This document shows positions 12,972-24,400 of a stretch of DNA of 64,000 bases, piece after piece. How positions within the stretch are numbered: position 1 is the stretch's first letter; each line of letters begins with the position of its first letter. The notes under the pieces were generated by a model, which did no database searches, was not told where the DNA came from, and was given only the letters and a program-made list of their open reading frames with translations. Position numbers and translations under genes: made by a program. This stretch comes from Actinotalea soli (GTDB lineage: Bacteria > Actinomycetota > Actinomycetes > Actinomycetales > Cellulomonadaceae): assembly GCF_017565425.1 (NCBI RefSeq), contig NZ_JAGEMK010000005.1, positions 124,001-188,000 of the forward strand. Reading direction: 5' to 3'.

Positions 12972-15900
12972 TCAGCGCAGGTCCCCGAAGTCGATGTCCT
13001 CGAGCGGGATGGCCTCGCCCGACCCCACGCCCAGGGGCGGGAAGTCGATCTCGTCGTAGCCGAAGGACGGGTACAGCTCGGCCTTCGCCTCCTCGGTGGG
13101 CTCGACCGTGACGTTCCGGTACCGAGGAAGACCGGTACCCGCCGGGATGAGCTTTCCGATGATGACGTTCTCCTTGAGGCCGAGCAGCGGGTCGCTGCGT
13201 CCGCTCATCGCGGCCTCCGTGAGCACCCGGGTGGTCTCCTGGAAGGAGGCCGCCGAGAGCCACGAGTCGGTCGCGAGCGAGGCCTTGGTGATGCCCATCA
13301 GCTCGGGACGGCCCGAGGCGGGCTGACCGCCCTCGGCCATCGTCTTGCGGTTGGCGTCCTCGAAGCGACCACGCTCGGCGAGCTCGCCCGGGAGCAGGTC
13401 GGTGTCCCCCGAGTCGAGCACGGTCACGCGCCGCAGCATCTGCCGGACGATGACCTCGATGTGCTTGTCGTGGATGTCCACGCCCTGCGACCGGTAGGTC
13501 TCCTGGACCTCGTCCACGAGGTGCTTCTGGGTGGCACGCGGGCCGAGGATGCGCAGCACCTTCTTCGGGTCGACAGCACCCTGGACCAGCTGGGTGCCGA
13601 CCTCGACGTGGTCGCCGTCCTCGATCAGCAGGCGCGAACGCTTGGTGATCGGGTAGGCGATCTCCTCGGAGCCGTCGTCGGGGGTGAGCAGCAGGCGACG
13701 CGTCCGCTCGGACTCGTCGATGGTGACCCGGCCCGAGAACTCCGCGATCGTGCCCTCACCCTTGGGGGTGCGGGCCTCGAAGAGCTCCTGGACGCGGGGC
13801 AGACCCTGCGTGATGTCGTCCGCCGAGGCCACACCACCGGTGTGGAAGGTACGCATCGTCAGCTGCGTGCCGGGCTCGCCGATCGACTGGGCCGAGATGA
13901 TGCCGACGGCCTCGCCGATGTCCACGAGCTTGCCGGTCGCGAGGGACCGGCCGTAGCACTTGGCGCAGGTGCCGACCCGCGACTCGCAGGTCAGGACCGA
14001 GCGGACCTTGATCTCGGTGACACCGGCCTCGAGCAGCTGGTCGATGATGACGTCGCCGGCGTCGTCCCCGGCGTGCGCGACGACGGTGCCGTCGGCGCTC
14101 ACGTCGGTCGCGATGGTCCGGGCGTAGATGCTCGTCTCGACCTTCTCGTGACGACGCAGCGTGCCGTCGGGAGCCTTCTCGGCCACGGGGAGGGTGAGAC
14201 CACGCTCAGTGCCGCAGTCCTCCTCGCGGATGATGACGTCCTGCGACACGTCGACCAGACGTCGGGTGAGGTACCCGGAGTCTGCGGTCCGCAGGGCGGT
14301 GTCCGCCAGGCCCTTACGGGCACCGTGGGAGGCGATGAAGTACTCCAGGACCGACAGGCCCTCGCGGTAGTTGGACTTGATCGGGCGCGGGATGATCTCG
14401 CCCTTCGGGTTCGCCACGAGGCCGCGCATGCCGGCGATCTGACGGACCTGCATCCAGTTACCACGCGCACCCGAGCCCACCATGCGGTTGAGCGCGTTGT
14501 GCGTGGGGAAGTTCTTCTGCATGGCCTTGGCGACCTCGTCGGTCGCCTGGGTCCAGATCTCGATGAGCTCCTGGCGGCGCTCGTCGTCGGTGATCAGACC
14601 CTTGTCGTACTGGCCCTGGATCCGCGCGGCACGACCCTCGTAGTCCTCGAGGATGTCCTTCTTGATCTCAGGGGTCGCGACGTCGGAGATGGCGATCGTG
14701 ACGCCCGAGCGCGTGGCCCAGTGGAAGCCGGCGTCCTTGAGCGCGTCGAGGCTCGCCGCCACCTCGACCTTGGGGTACCGCTCGGCGAGGTCGTTGACGA
14801 TCGAGGACAGCGCCTTCTTGTCGACCACGCCGTTGACGTACGGGTAGTCGACCGGGAGGAGCTCGTTGAACAGCGCCCGCCCCAGCGTCGTCTCGAAGAC
14901 GATCGGCTGGTCGCTCGTCCACCCCTCGGGGGCCTCGAAGCCGTCCGGCGGCACGAGACCGTCCAGGCGCAGGTCGATCACCGCGTTCAGGTCCAGGGTC
15001 TTCTGGTCGAAGGCCATCGTGGCCTCGGCGACCGAGCTGAAGGACCGCCCGTGCCCGAGGGCCTCCTCCTTGTCCGCCGTCAGGTGGAACAGACCGATGA
15101 TCATGTCCTGCGAGGGCATGGTGACCGGGCGGCCGTCCGAGGGCTTGAGGATGTTGTTGCTCGAGAGCATGAGGATGCGGGCCTCGGCCTGCGCCTCGGT
15201 GCTCAGCGGCAGGTGCACGGCCATCTGGTCACCGTCGAAGTCGGCGTTGAACGCGCCGCAGACGAGCGGGTGCAGGTGGATCGCCTTGCCCTCGACGAGC
15301 TTGGGCTCGAAGGCCTGGATGCCCAGGCGGTGCAGGGTGGGCGCACGGTTGAGCAGCACGGGGTGCTCGGTGATGACCTCTTCGAGGACGTCCCAGACCT
15401 GGGGCCGGGCGCGCTCGACCATGCGCTTGGCGCTCTTGATGTTCTGCGCGTGGTTGAGGTCCACGAGGCGCTTCATGACGAAGGGCTTGAACAGCTCGAG
15501 GGCCATCTGCTTGGGCAGGCCGCACTGGTGCAGCTTGAGCTCGGGGCCGACGACGATGACCGAACGGCCCGAGTAGTCGACGCGCTTGCCGAGCAGGTTC
15601 TGCCGGAAACGCCCCTGCTTGCCCTTGAGCATGTCCGAGATCGACTTGAGCGGCCGGTTGCCCGGGCCGGTCACCGGTCGCCCACGACGGCCGTTGTCGA
15701 ACAGCGCGTCGACGGCCTCCTGGAGCATCCGCTTCTCGTTGTTGACGATGATCTCGGGGGCGCCCAGGTCGAGCAGGCGCTTGAGCCGGTTGTTCCGGTT
15801 GATCACCCGGCGGTACAGGTCGTTCAGGTCCGAGGTGGCGAAGCGGCCACCGTCGAGCTGGACCATCGGACGCAGGTCCGGCGGGATGACCGGGACGGCG

Positions 15901-16844
15901 TCCAGGACCATGCCCTGCGGCGTGTTGGTCGTGGTGAGGAAGGCGTTGACGACCTTGAGCCGCTTGAGGGCGCGGGTCTTGCGCTGCCCCTTGCCGTTCT
16001 TGATCGTGTCGCGCAGCGACTCGGCCTCGGCGACGAGGTCGAAGTCCTCGAGGCGCTTCTGGATCGCGGCCGCGCCCATGGCGCCCTTGAAGTAGTTGCC
16101 GTACCGGTCCATGAGCTGGCGGTAGAGCATCTCGTCGCCCTCGAGGTCGGCGACCTTGAGGTTCTTGAAGCGGTCCCAGACCTGCTCGAGGCGGTCGAGC
16201 TCGGCGTCGGCGCGCTTGCGGAGCTGAGCCATCTCGCGCTCGGCCGAGTCGCGCACCTTGCGGCGTGCGTCGGCCTTGGCGCCCTCGGCCTCGAGCTCGG
16301 CCAGGTCGGCCTCGAGCTTGCGGGCACGCTTGTCGATGTCGACGTCGCGCCGCGAGGTGATCTCCTTCTTCTCCAGGTCGATCTCGTTCTGGAGGTTGGG
16401 AAGGTCCTCCTGCCGGCCCTCGTCGTCGACCCAGGTGATCATGTAGGCCGCGAAGTAGATGACCTTCTCGAGGTCCTTCGGCGCCAGGTCGAGCAGGTAT
16501 CCCAGCCGCGACGGCACACCCTTGAAGAACCAGATGTGGGTCACCGGGGCGGCGAGCTCGATGTGCCCCATGCGCTCACGGCGCACCTTGGAGCGGGTCA
16601 CCTCGACGCCGCAGCGCTCGCAGATGATGCCCTTGAAGCGCACGCGCTTGTACTTGCCGCAGTAGCACTCCCAGTCCCGGGTGGGACCGAAGATCTTCTC
16701 GCAGAAGAGACCGTCCTTCTCAGGCTTGAGAGTCCGGTAGTTGATGGTCTCGGGCTTCTTGACCTCGCCGTGCGACCAGGTGCGGATGTCCTCCGCGGTC
16801 GCCAGGCCGATGCGCAGCTCGTCGAAGACGTTGACGTCGAGCAA
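12972..16844 (-). CDS. rpoC: RNA polymerase beta' subunit
   Basis: RpoC forms the active-site half of RNA polymerase with RpoB. It starts at a TTG ([20 protein letters not shown]) and is 1290 residues long. The N-terminal zinc site [20 protein letters not shown] is visible, as is the absolutely conserved catalytic motif [12 protein letters not shown] that binds magnesium. The gene follows rpoB after 102 bases and ends before a strong hairpin. The large open frames antisense to it are shadows of codon bias. Confidence 0.98.
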   Translation of the reverse strand: MLDVNVFDELRIGLATAEDIRTWSHGEVKKPETINYRTLKPEKDGLFCEKIFGPTRDWECYCGKYKRVRFKGIICERCGVEVTRSKVRRERMGHIELAAPVTHIWFFKGVPSRLGYLLDLAPKDLEKVIYFAAYMITWVDDEGRQEDLPNLQNEIDLEKKEITSRRDVDIDKRARKLEADLAELEAEGAKADARRKVRDSAEREMAQLRKRADAELDRLEQVWDRFKNLKVADLEGDEMLYRQLMDRYGNYFKGAMGAAAIQKRLEDFDLVAEAESLRDTIKNGKGQRKTRALKRLKVVNAFLTTTNTPQGMVLDAVPVIPPDLRPMVQLDGGRFATSDLNDLYRRVINRNNRLKRLLDLGAPEIIVNNEKRMLQEAVDALFDNGRRGRPVTGPGNRPLKSISDMLKGKQGRFRQNLLGKRVDYSGRSVIVVGPELKLHQCGLPKQMALELFKPFVMKRLVDLNHAQNIKSAKRMVERARPQVWDVLEEVITEHPVLLNRAPTLHRLGIQAFEPKLVEGKAIHLHPLVCGAFNADFDGDQMAVHLPLSTEAQAEARILMLSSNNILKPSDGRPVTMPSQDMIIGLFHLTADKEEALGHGRSFSSVAEATMAFDQKTLDLNAVIDLRLDGLVPPDGFEAPEGWTSDQPIVFETTLGRALFNELLPVDYPYVNGVVDKKALSSIVNDLAERYPKVEVAASLDALKDAGFHWATRSGVTIAISDVATPEIKKDILEDYEGRAARIQGQYDKGLITDDERRQELIEIWTQATDEVAKAMQKNFPTHNALNRMVGSGARGNWMQVRQIAGMRGLVANPKGEIIPRPIKSNYREGLSVLEYFIASHGARKGLADTALRTADSGYLTRRLVDVSQDVIIREEDCGTERGLTLPVAEKAPDGTLRRHEKVETSIYARTIATDVSADGTVVAHAGDDAGDVIIDQLLEAGVTEIKVRSVLTCESRVGTCAKCYGRSLATGKLVDIGEAVGIISAQSIGEPGTQLTMRTFHTGGVASADDITQGLPRVQELFEARTPKGEGTIAEFSGRVTIDESERTRRLLLTPDDGSEEIAYPITKRSRLLIEDGDHVEVGTQLVQGAVDPKKVLRILGPRATQKHLVDEVQETYRSQGVDIHDKHIEVIVRQMLRRVTVLDSGDTDLLPGELAERGRFEDANRKTMAEGGQPASGRPELMGITKASLATDSWLSAASFQETTRVLTEAAMSGRSDPLLGLKENVIIGKLIPAGTGLPRYRNVTVEPTEEAKAELYPSFGYDEIDFPPLGVGSGEAIPLEDIDFGDLR

Positions 16845-16946
16845 GGTGTCCTACTTCCTTCGTCAGTCCGTGTTCACCGTGTGTGGCCGGTGAGAGCCGG
16901 TGGTCGGGCCCCCGCGTCGCTGTCGCGTGGCAGGGGCCCGACGAGA

Positions 16947-19900
16947 TCAGATCTCTTCGATGCTGGAGGCGTTGGGGCGGCGGGACAGGTCGATGCCCAG
17001 CTCCTCCGCCGCGCGGTACACCTCGTCGTCGTTCTCCTTCATGTCGATCTGGACGCCGTCCGCGGACAGCACCTCGACGTTCAGGCAGAGCGACTGCATC
17101 TCCTTGAGGAGAACCTTGAACGACTCCGGGATACCCGAGTCGGGGATGTTCTCGCCCTTGACGATCGCCTCGTAGACCTTGACGCGACCAGGAACGTCGT
17201 CGGACTTGATCGTGAGCAGCTCCTGGAGCGTGTACGCGGCGCCGTACGCCTCGAGGGCCCACACCTCCATCTCGCCGAACCGCTGACCACCGAACTGCGC
17301 CTTACCGCCGAGCGGCTGCTGGGTGATCATCGAGTACGGGCCGGTCGACCGCGCGTGGATCTTGTCGTCGACCAGGTGGTGGAGCTTGAGGATGTACATG
17401 TAGCCGACGGCGATCGGGTCCGGGAAGGGCTCCCCCGAACGGCCGTCGAAGAGCCGCGTCTTGCCGGTCGAGTCGACCAGCCGCTCGCCGTCGCGGTTCG
17501 GGTGCGTCGCGTCGAGCAGGCCCGTGAGCACGCCCTCGGGCACGCCGTCGAAGACCGGGGTCGCGACCGGGGTGCCCGGTGCGCTCTTGACCGCGGCCTG
17601 CGGCACGTCCTTGATCCACGACGCCTCGGCGTCGGCCAGCTCGATGTCCCAACCCTGCTTGGCGACCCAGCCGAGGTGGGTCTCCAGGACCTGACCCACG
17701 TTCATGCGTCCGGGGACGCCGAGCGGGTTGAGCACGATGTCGACCGCGGTGCCGTCGGGGAGGAACGGCATGTCCTCGATGGGGAGGATCTTGCCGATGA
17801 CGCCCTTGTTGCCGTGACGGCCGGCGAGCTTGTCGCCGTCGGTGATCTTGCGTCGCTGGGCGATGTACACCCGGACCAGCTCGTTCACGCCGGCGGGCAG
17901 CTCGTCGCCGTCCTCACGGTTGAAGGTGCGGACCTCGATGACCGTGCCGGACTCGCCGTGGGGCACCTTGAGGGAGGTGTCACGGACCTCGCGGGCCTTC
18001 TCGCCGAAGATGGCGCGCAGCAGGCGCTCCTCCGGGGTGAGCTCGGTCTCGCCCTTGGGCGTGACCTTGCCGACCAGGACGTCGCCGGCGCCGACCTCGG
18101 CGCCGATCCGGATGATCCCGCGCTCGTCGAGGTCCGCGAGGACCTCCTCCGAGACGTTCGGGATGTCCCGCGTGATCTCCTCGGGGCCGAGCTTGGTGTC
18201 ACGCGCGTCGACCTCGTGCTCCTCGATGTGGATCGAGGTCAGCACGTCGTCCTGCACGAGACGCTGGCTGAGGATGATCGCGTCCTCGTAGTTGTGACCC
18301 TCCCAGGACATGAACGCCACGAGGAGGTTGCGGCCCAGGGCGAGCTCGCCCTCGTCGGTCGCCGGCCCGTCGGCCAGGACCGAGCCGACCTCGACGCGCG
18401 CACCGTCGTCGACCAGCACGCGCTGGTTGTACGAGGTGCCCTGGTTCGAGCGACGGAACTTCGCGACGCGGTAGGTCGAGGTCGTCGCGTCGTCGTTGGC
18501 GACCGTGATGAGGTCCGCGGAGACCTCGGTCACGACACCGGGCTTGGTCGCCACGATCACGTCACCCGCGTCGACGGCAGCGCGCCGCTCCATGCCGGTG
18601 CCGACCAGCGGCGCCTCGGAGCGGACCAGCGGCACGGCCTGACGCTGCATGTTGGCGCCCATGAGGGCACGGTTGGCGTCGTCGTGCTCGAGGAACGGGA
18701 TCATCGCGGTCGCGACCGAGACCATCTGCCGCGGCGAGACGTCCATGTAGTCGACCATGTCGCCCGGGACGATCTCGACCTCGCCGCCCTTGACGCGGAC
18801 CAGCACGCGGTCCTCGGCGAAGGCGCCGTCGTCCTTGAGCTCGGCGTTGGCCTGGGCGATGACGTAGCGGTCCTCGTCGTCGGCCGTGAGGTAGTGGACG
18901 TCGTCGGTGACCTTGCCCTTGATGACCTTGCGGTACGGGGTCTCGACGAAGCCGAAGGCGTTGATGCGGCCGTAGGTCGCGAGCGAGCCGATCAGGCCGA
19001 TGTTCGGGCCCTCAGGGGTCTCGATCGGGCACATGCGGCCGTAGTGGGAGGGGTGGACGTCGCGGACGTCCATGCCGGCGCGGTCGCGGGACAGACCACC
19101 CGGGCCGAGGGCAGACAGACGCCGCTTGTGCGTCAGGCCCGCGAGCGGGTTGTTCTGGTCCATGAACTGCGACAGCTGCGAGGTGCCGAAGAACTCCTTG
19201 ATCGACGCCACCACGGGGCGGATGTTGATCAGGGTCTGCGGGGTGATGGCCTCGACGTCCTGCGTGGTCATCCGCTCGCGGACGACGCGCTCCATCCGCG
19301 ACAGGCCCGTGCGGACCTGGTTCTGGATGAGCTCGCCCACCGCACGGATGCGGCGGTTGCCGAAGTGGTCGATGTCGTCGGTCTCGACGCGGACGTCGAC
19401 CGGCTCGCCGGCGCGGGTGCCGGACAGGCTCGTGACCTCGGCGTGCAGCGCAGCCATGTACTTGACCGTCGCGACGATGTCGCTGACCGACAGCACCGAG
19501 TCCGTCAGCGGGGCGTCGATGCCGAGCTTCTTGTTGACCTTGTAGCGGCCGACCTTCGCGAGGTCGTAGCGCTTGGGGTTGAAGTAGAAGTTCTCCAGCA
19601 GCGAGCGGCCGGCCTCGATCGTGGGCGGCTCACCCGGGCGGATCTTCCGGTAGAGGTCGAGCAGCGCCTCCTCCTCGGTGGACACGTGGTCCTTCTCGAG
19701 GGTCTCCAGGACGGCGGGGAACTGCGCGAACTCCTCGCGGATCTGCGACTCCGTCAGGCCGAGGGCCTTGAGGAGGACCGTGACCGACTGCTTGCGCTTG
19801 CGGTCCACGCGCACGCCGACGGCGTCACGCTTGTCGATCTCGAACTCGAGCCAGGCGCCGCGGCTGGGGATGATCTTCGCGGTGAAGATGTCCTTGTCCG

Positions 19901-20453
19901 AGGTCTTGTCGGCGGTGCGCTCGAAGTACACGCCCGGGGACCGCACGAGCTGCGAGACGACGACGCGCTCGGTGCCGTTGATGATGAAGGTGCCACGCTC
20001 GGTCATGAGCGGGAACTCGCCCATGAAGACCGTCTGGCTCTTGATCTCACCGGTGGTGTAGTTCACGAACTCCGCCGTCACGAACAGCGGGGCCGCGTAG
20101 GTGAAGTCCTTCTCCTTGCACTCCTCCCCCGTGTACTTGGGGGGCTCGAAGCGGTGGTCCCGGAACGAGAGCGACATGCTGCCGCCGAAGTCCTCGATCG
20201 GGGAGATCTCCTCGAAGATCTCCTCGAGGCCCGAGGTCTCGGAGATGTCCTGCCGGCCGGCCGCGAGGGCGGTCGCCACTCGCTCCTGCCAAGCAGCGTT
20301 GCCGAGGAGCCAGTCGAAGTTCTCCGTCTGGAGCCCGAGGAGGTCCGGGACCTCGAGGGGCTCGTGGATCTTGGCGAAGGAGACGCGGCGCGAAGCGGTG
20401 CGGTTCGCGATAGCGTCGGCGGACGGAGCAGAAGGGGTGCGCGAGGCAGCCAA
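16947..20453 (-). CDS. rpoB: RNA polymerase beta subunit
   Basis: RpoB carries the rifampicin pocket and most of the DNA and RNA channel. I choose the TTG at 20451-20453 ([20 protein letters not shown]), which has AAGGA 6 bases upstream and matches actinomycete RpoB N-termini, giving 1168 residues; a GTG further upstream is less likely. The rifampicin region [20 protein letters not shown] appears wild type. It has its own promoter at 20604-20632. Confidence 0.97.
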   Translation of the reverse strand: MAASRTPSAPSADAIANRTASRRVSFAKIHEPLEVPDLLGLQTENFDWLLGNAAWQERVATALAAGRQDISETSGLEEIFEEISPIEDFGGSMSLSFRDHRFEPPKYTGEECKEKDFTYAAPLFVTAEFVNYTTGEIKSQTVFMGEFPLMTERGTFIINGTERVVVSQLVRSPGVYFERTADKTSDKDIFTAKIIPSRGAWLEFEIDKRDAVGVRVDRKRKQSVTVLLKALGLTESQIREEFAQFPAVLETLEKDHVSTEEEALLDLYRKIRPGEPPTIEAGRSLLENFYFNPKRYDLAKVGRYKVNKKLGIDAPLTDSVLSVSDIVATVKYMAALHAEVTSLSGTRAGEPVDVRVETDDIDHFGNRRIRAVGELIQNQVRTGLSRMERVVRERMTTQDVEAITPQTLINIRPVVASIKEFFGTSQLSQFMDQNNPLAGLTHKRRLSALGPGGLSRDRAGMDVRDVHPSHYGRMCPIETPEGPNIGLIGSLATYGRINAFGFVETPYRKVIKGKVTDDVHYLTADDEDRYVIAQANAELKDDGAFAEDRVLVRVKGGEVEIVPGDMVDYMDVSPRQMVSVATAMIPFLEHDDANRALMGANMQRQAVPLVRSEAPLVGTGMERRAAVDAGDVIVATKPGVVTEVSADLITVANDDATTSTYRVAKFRRSNQGTSYNQRVLVDDGARVEVGSVLADGPATDEGELALGRNLLVAFMSWEGHNYEDAIILSQRLVQDDVLTSIHIEEHEVDARDTKLGPEEITRDIPNVSEEVLADLDERGIIRIGAEVGAGDVLVGKVTPKGETELTPEERLLRAIFGEKAREVRDTSLKVPHGESGTVIEVRTFNREDGDELPAGVNELVRVYIAQRRKITDGDKLAGRHGNKGVIGKILPIEDMPFLPDGTAVDIVLNPLGVPGRMNVGQVLETHLGWVAKQGWDIELADAEASWIKDVPQAAVKSAPGTPVATPVFDGVPEGVLTGLLDATHPNRDGERLVDSTGKTRLFDGRSGEPFPDPIAVGYMYILKLHHLVDDKIHARSTGPYSMITQQPLGGKAQFGGQRFGEMEVWALEAYGAAYTLQELLTIKSDDVPGRVKVYEAIVKGENIPDSGIPESFKVLLKEMQSLCLNVEVLSADGVQIDMKENDDEVYRAAEELGIDLSRRPNASSIEEI

Positions 20454-20603
20454 GAGGGGTCCTTCCCTGCGGATCGAGTGCACACGCGCCGGTCGAGGGT
20501 CGTCCCGTACCCCACCAGCCCATGGCGATCGGTTCGGCTACCGGGCAGAGCTCGGACCGAGGGGCGGGTAGAGGGGGGCAGGCACAAGCCAGCGCAAAGC
20601 GCT

Positions 20604-20632
20604 AGCGTAGCCGGTCCGACCAGGCCTGTCTA
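20604..20632 (-). promoter_or_regulatory. Promoter of rpoBC
   Basis: Minus strand TAGACA (20627-20632), 17-base spacer, TACGCT (20604-20609). It gives a leader of about 145 bases before rpoB and lies after the rplL terminator, so rpoBC is separable from rplJL. The rest of the 20454-20778 gap holds only the leader and the terminator. Confidence 0.72.
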
Positions 20633-20695
20633 CTGGCCCTGTGGACGGCTGCGCTGATGAGTGATCGCGGGGACGTCTGCGGCCCCTCGACGGCA

Positions 20696-20729
20696 CGAGG
20701 CCCGTACCCCCGCGGGGGGACGGGCCTCG
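20696..20729 (-). terminator. Hairpin terminator of rplJL
   Basis: A 16-base-pair stem with one mismatch (arms from 20696 and up to 20729) lies about 50 bases downstream of the rplL stop. It may act as an attenuator between rplJL and rpoBC rather than a full stop. Confidence 0.75.
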
Positions 20730-20778
20730 CGTCGAACCGTGGCGCGCGGGAGCGCGCCGTGGTGTCAGAGAACCGAGG

Positions 20779-21168
20779 TCACTTGAGGGTGACGGTGGCT
20801 CCGGCGCCCTCGAGGGCAGCCTTGGCCTTGTCGGCGGTCTCCTTGTTGACGGCCTCAAGAACGGGCTTGGGCGCGCCGTCGACGAGGTCCTTGGCCTCCT
20901 TCAGGCCGAGGCTCGTGAGGGCACGCACCTCCTTGATGACCTGGATCTTCTTGTCGCCGGCAGCCTCGAGGACGACGTCGAACTCGTCCTTCTCCTCGGC
21001 AGCAGCGGCCTCACCGGCACCGCCGGCGGCAGCCGGGGCAGCAGCGGCGACGGGGGCGGCAGCGGTGACCTCGAAGGTCTCCTCGAAGGCCTTCACGAAC
21101 TCCGAGAGCTCGATGAGGGTGAGCTCCTTGAACGCGTCGAGCAGCTCGTCGGTGGTGAGCTTCGCCAT
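20779..21168 (-). CDS. rplL: 50S ribosomal protein L7/L12
   Basis: L7/L12 forms the flexible stalk that recruits translation GTPases. I start it at the ATG at 21166-21168 ([20 protein letters not shown]), giving 129 residues: N-terminal dimer domain, Ala/Gly hinge around residues 40-60, and the C-terminal domain with [17 protein letters not shown]. It is the expected partner of rplJ. Confidence 0.97.
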   Translation of the reverse strand: MAKLTTDELLDAFKELTLIELSEFVKAFEETFEVTAAAPVAAAAPAAAGGAGEAAAAEEKDEFDVVLEAAGDKKIQVIKEVRALTSLGLKEAKDLVDGAPKPVLEAVNKETADKAKAALEGAGATVTLK

Positions 21169-21270
21169 GGTGGCGTTCCTTCCTGTTTGCCCTGCGGGGA
21201 CCACGGGTCTCCAGCAGGTGGGGTGGTGTGTCGAGGGACGGGCGGTACCGCCGGGCCGGAGCCCGGAGGA

Positions 21271-21801
21271 TCAGGCCGCCTGCTCCTCGGTCGCCCGCTT
21301 CTCTCGCAGGGCATCGATGGTGCGCACGGCCTGGGCCGAGGGCGCGGTGAAGAGGTACGCCGCCTGGTAGAGCGACGCCTTGAACGCGCCGGCCAGCTTG
21401 GCCAGCAGGACCTCACGGGACTCGAGGTCCGCGAGCTTGGTGATGTCCTCGGACGTCAGGGCGCGTCCGTCGAGGACACCACCCTTGATGACGAGCTGAG
21501 GGTTGGCCTTGGCGAAGTCACGCAGGCCCTTGGCCGCCTCGACCGGGTCACCGGTCACGAAGGCGACGGCCGAGGGGCCCTTGAGCTGGTCGTCGAGACC
21601 CTCGACGCCGGCCTGCTTGGCCGCGATCGCGGTCAGCGTGTTCTTCACCACGGCGTAGCTTGCGTTGCCGCTGAGCGCGCGCCGCAGCTGCTTGAGCTGG
21701 GCGACGGTGAGCCCGCGGTACTCGGTCAGCATGACGGCGTTCGAGTCGCGGAACTGGTCCGTGAGCTCTCCGACCGCGGCTGCCTTGTCCGGCCTCGCCA
21801 T
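21271..21801 (-). CDS. rplJ: 50S ribosomal protein L10
   Basis: L10 anchors L7/L12 dimers to the ribosome and represses its own operon through the L10 leader. The 176 residues begin [20 protein letters not shown] with [19 protein letters not shown]. It is preceded by GGAAGG and by an L10 leader RNA. Confidence 0.97.
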   Translation of the reverse strand: MARPDKAAAVGELTDQFRDSNAVMLTEYRGLTVAQLKQLRRALSGNASYAVVKNTLTAIAAKQAGVEGLDDQLKGPSAVAFVTGDPVEAAKGLRDFAKANPQLVIKGGVLDGRALTSEDITKLADLESREVLLAKLAGAFKASLYQAAYLFTAPSAQAVRTIDALREKRATEEQAA

Positions 21802-21849
21802 GGCAATCCTTCCGGTGGTGGTCCCGCAGATCGGTACGGACCCCGGACA

Positions 21850-22012
21850 TGAGAAGAGCCCCGCGCAGGCGCGGGGCTCACAGGGCGAGATGCGGACGAC
21901 CGCACTTCACGATGGAGACTCTCACCTGCGCCGGCCCCCGCTCAGTGCGGAGCTTCGGTCGGATTCCCACGTCCTCGGACGCGGTCGGCCGACGACCTGC
22001 GGTCTTGGGCTC
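21850..22012 (-). ncRNA. Ribosomal protein L10 leader RNA
   Basis: The region between the promoter and rplJ contains the features of the actinobacterial L10 leader: CCAAGACCGCAGGTCGTCGG at its 5' end, GCGCAGGTGAGA in the middle, and an 11-base-pair GC hairpin (21856-21866 with 21869-21879) near the 3' end followed by TTCTC. L10, with or without L12, binds such leaders to repress rplJL translation or transcription. I identify it by pattern only; a covariance-model search would confirm its limits. Confidence 0.75.
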
Positions 22013-22016
22013 TTGC

Positions 22017-22045
22017 AGAGTACGCGACGCGAGGCGTTCGACCAA
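22017..22045 (-). promoter_or_regulatory. Promoter of rplJL
   Basis: Minus strand TTGGTC (22040-22045), 17-base spacer, TACTCT (22017-22022). Transcription would begin at about 22010, exactly where the L10 leader motif starts, which supports both calls. Confidence 0.72.
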
Positions 22046-22139
22046 ATCACCGGAACCGCCCATCCCCGGGTGCGTCCGCTCCGAACCTGGTGCAGCGGGT
22101 CGCCACCTGGGCGGTCCGGCGATCGGAAGGTCCGTCGAG

Positions 22140-22307
22140 ATGAGCATCTCACCGCACCGTCGCCTCGCCCCGCCGGCGAACCTCCTGGCCCTCGACAGGG
22201 CCGACGACGTGCTCCACCTCGCCAGCGCCCTGATGCTGCTCGGCGTCGCTCTGACCGCCGACCGCCGACCCCGTGCCCGCACGCGCACCGGGGTGGTGGC
22301 CGCGTGA
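22140..22307 (+). CDS. Small protein of unknown function
   Basis: A 55-residue reading frame starting MSISPHRRLAPPANLLALDR with GGAAGG about 10 bases upstream. It has one hydrophobic stretch (HLASALMLLGVAL, about residues 26-38) followed by an Arg-rich tail. The ADDVLHLASALMLLGVAL stretch resembles the last helix of DUF4383-type membrane proteins, so it may be a fragment; this is a loose resemblance. Its TGA overlaps the GTG of the next gene (GTGA), so the two are probably translated together. It diverges from the rplJ promoter. Confidence 0.5.
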   Translation: MSISPHRRLAPPANLLALDRADDVLHLASALMLLGVALTADRRPRARTRTGVVAA

Positions 22308-22933
22308 CGGCGCCGAGCGGCACCGCGCCCGACCTCCAGGTCGCGTCCGGCAGCGGGCGTCCACCCAGGCGACGGTCAGAGGAGGACGACCCGCCGTCCC
22401 CGCTGCTCGGAGCCGTGGCCTTCGCGGTGCTCGGCGCCGGGTTGGTCGACGTGGCGCTGGCAGCCGGCCACGGCGGCCACGCCGGATGGGCCTGGGTGCT
22501 GCTCGCGCTGGGAGTGCTGCAGGTCGGCTGGGCCGTCGCGGCCCTGGCGGTACGCCGACCGCCCCTCCCCCACGTGACCGCCAGGGCGCTGCTCCTGGCA
22601 GCCGCGGGCTGGACCGTCGTGGTCGCCCAGGGGATCGCGGCCACGGCGCCAGGTGTGCCGATGACGGCGGCCGACGCCGGGGTGGTGCTTCTCCAGCTGG
22701 TCGCTGCCGGGGGGATCGGGCTCGTGGTGCGCACCGCTCCCCGACGGCCCGCGGTCGGCGCGGCCCGCGCCCTCACGGGCTGGGCCCTGGCGGCGATCCT
22801 CACCGCCGCGGTGGTGACGCCGGCGCTGGCCTCGACCGGGGTGGGCGAGCAGGCGGTGCCGGACGGCGGCGCCCACCACTCCGAGGACACCCGGCTCCCC
22901 GAGGACACCGACAGAGGTCACGCAGACCACTGA
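22304..22933 (+). CDS. Predicted multi-pass membrane protein
   Basis: A 209-residue protein starting at GTG (MTAPSGTAPDLQVASGSGRP). After a charged N-terminus of about 33 residues it shows five hydrophobic segments separated by short loops, such as LLGAVAFAVLGAGLVDVAL and ALAAILTAAVVTPALAS. Histidines cluster in the first loop (GHGGH) and at the C-terminus (GGAHHSEDTR and GHADH), which could bind a metal. I do not recognise the family. It is coupled to the small gene upstream and faces rplA across a bidirectional terminator. Confidence 0.6.
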   Translation: MTAPSGTAPDLQVASGSGRPPRRRSEEDDPPSPLLGAVAFAVLGAGLVDVALAAGHGGHAGWAWVLLALGVLQVGWAVAALAVRRPPLPHVTARALLLAAAGWTVVVAQGIAATAPGVPMTAADAGVVLLQLVAAGGIGLVVRTAPRRPAVGAARALTGWALAAILTAAVVTPALASTGVGEQAVPDGGAHHSEDTRLPEDTDRGHADH

Positions 22934-23010
22934 GGGGATGACCCGCTCCGCCGGCGCGGACCCGGTCGGCTCGTCACCCCGTCGACGGGGCGCCGGCCTG
23001 GCCAGCAACG

Positions 23011-23049
23011 CCGCGAGGCCCGGCACCCCTGGGGGGCCGGGCCTCGCGG
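23011..23049. terminator. Bidirectional hairpin terminator between convergent genes
   Basis: A perfect 14-base-pair outer stem (23011-23024 with 23036-23049) with a C/G-rich loop able to extend the pairing lies between the stop at 22933 (plus) and the rplA stop at 23070 (minus). Confidence 0.85.
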
Positions 23050-23069
23050 TGACTGCGGTGGGAGCGACG

Positions 23070-23792
23070 TCAGGCGGCGTCGCCCTCGTCCTCGGTGAGG
23101 TTGCGCGTCTTGTTCTGGTCGAGCGGGATGCTCGGGCCCATGGTGGTCGTCACGACCGCCTTCGAGATGTACCGCCCCTTGGAGGAGGCCGGCTTGAGCC
23201 GCAGGACCTCGTCGAGGGCCGCGGCGTAGTTCTCGACGAGCTGCACGTCGGCGAAGGAGACCTTGCCGATGATGAAGTGCAGGTTCGCGTGCTTGTCGAC
23301 GCGGAACTCGATCTTGCCGCCCTTGATCTCGGACACGGCCTTGGCCACGTCCATCGTCACCGTGCCGGTCTTCGGGTTCGGCATGAGGCCGCGGGGCCCG
23401 AGGACCTTGCCGAGGCGACCGACCTTGCCCATGAGGTCAGGCGTCGCGACGGCCGAGTCGAAGTCGGTGTAGCCGGCGGCGACCTTCTCGATCAGCTCGT
23501 CGCCACCGACCTCGTCGGCGCCGGCCGCGCGGGCCTGCTCGGCGCGCTCACCGGTCGCGAAGACCAGGACGCGGGCGGTCTTGCCCGTGCCGTGCGGCAG
23601 GTTGACCGTGCCACGGACCATCTGGTCCGCCTTGCGGGGGTCGACCCCGAGGCGGAAGGCCACCTCGACGGTCGCGTCGTACTTGGTGGTCGACGTCTTC
23701 TGGGCCAGCCGGATCGCCTCGAGCGGCGCGTAGAGCCGCTCGCGGTCGATGGCCTCGTCGGCCTTGCGGTACGCCTTGCTGCGCTGTGCCAT
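23070..23792 (-). CDS. rplA: 50S ribosomal protein L1
   Basis: L1 forms the mobile stalk that ejects E-site tRNA, and in many bacteria it represses rplKA. I start at the ATG at 23790-23792 ([20 protein letters not shown]), giving 240 residues with [12 protein letters not shown] and the L1 signature [21 protein letters not shown] longer frame to 23849 is unlikely. Confidence 0.97.
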   Translation of the reverse strand: MAQRSKAYRKADEAIDRERLYAPLEAIRLAQKTSTTKYDATVEVAFRLGVDPRKADQMVRGTVNLPHGTGKTARVLVFATGERAEQARAAGADEVGGDELIEKVAAGYTDFDSAVATPDLMGKVGRLGKVLGPRGLMPNPKTGTVTMDVAKAVSEIKGGKIEFRVDKHANLHFIIGKVSFADVQLVENYAAALDEVLRLKPASSKGRYISKAVVTTTMGPSIPLDQNKTRNLTEDEGDAA

Positions 23793-23881
23793 CTGCGGTG
23801 TCTCCTCGTGTGCAGTCGTGGTCCTAGGGCCAGCGCCTGGCCCTGCCACTGGGTGTCCGGGACCGGTTGGTCCCGCGACGG

Positions 23882-24313
23882 TCAGTCCTTGACGGTGATG
23901 CCCATCGACCGCGCGGTGCCCGCGACGATCTTCATGGCGGCGTCGATGTCGTTCGCGTTGAGGTCCTCGAGCTTGGTCTGCGCGATCTCGCGGACCTGGT
24001 CCTTGGTGAGCGCGGCGACCTTGGTGGTGTGCGGGGTCGGTGAGCCCTTGGCCACACCGGCGGCCTTCTTGATGAGCTCAGCGGCCGGCGGGGTCTTCGT
24101 GATGAAGGTGAACGAGCGGTCCTCGTAGACCGTGATCTCGACCGGCACGACGTTCCCGCGCTGCGACTCGGTCGCCGCGTTGTACGCCTTGCAGAACTCC
24201 ATGATGTTGACGCCGTGCTGACCCAGGGCAGGGCCGATGGGCGGTGCCGGCGTGGCAGCCCCAGCGTTGATCTGGAGCTTGATCAGGCCGGAGACCTTCT
24301 TCTTGGGGGGCAT
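23882..24313 (-). CDS. rplK: 50S ribosomal protein L11
   Basis: L11 binds the GTPase-associated centre and is the thiostrepton and RelA-linked protein. The 143 residues begin [20 protein letters not shown] and include [20 protein letters not shown]. It lies between nusG and rplA in the universal order secE-nusG-rplK-rplA. Confidence 0.97.
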   Translation of the reverse strand: MPPKKKVSGLIKLQINAGAATPAPPIGPALGQHGVNIMEFCKAYNAATESQRGNVVPVEITVYEDRSFTFITKTPPAAELIKKAAGVAKGSPTPHTTKVAALTKDQVREIAQTKLEDLNANDIDAAMKIVAGTARSMGITVKD

Positions 24314-24400
24314 GATGCCTTCCGTTCGTTGAGTGGGCCGACGCCGTGGGCGATGACCCGGTTGCAGTGCTGTCGCACGGACCCGCTGGTGCGGGACCGG

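Noticed and set aside
12348-20657. A 2769-codon open frame on the plus strand
   Set aside because: It is antisense to rpoC and rpoB over its whole length, is made of Arg/Val/Leu/Asp-rich nonsense and has no domain; it reflects high-GC codon bias.
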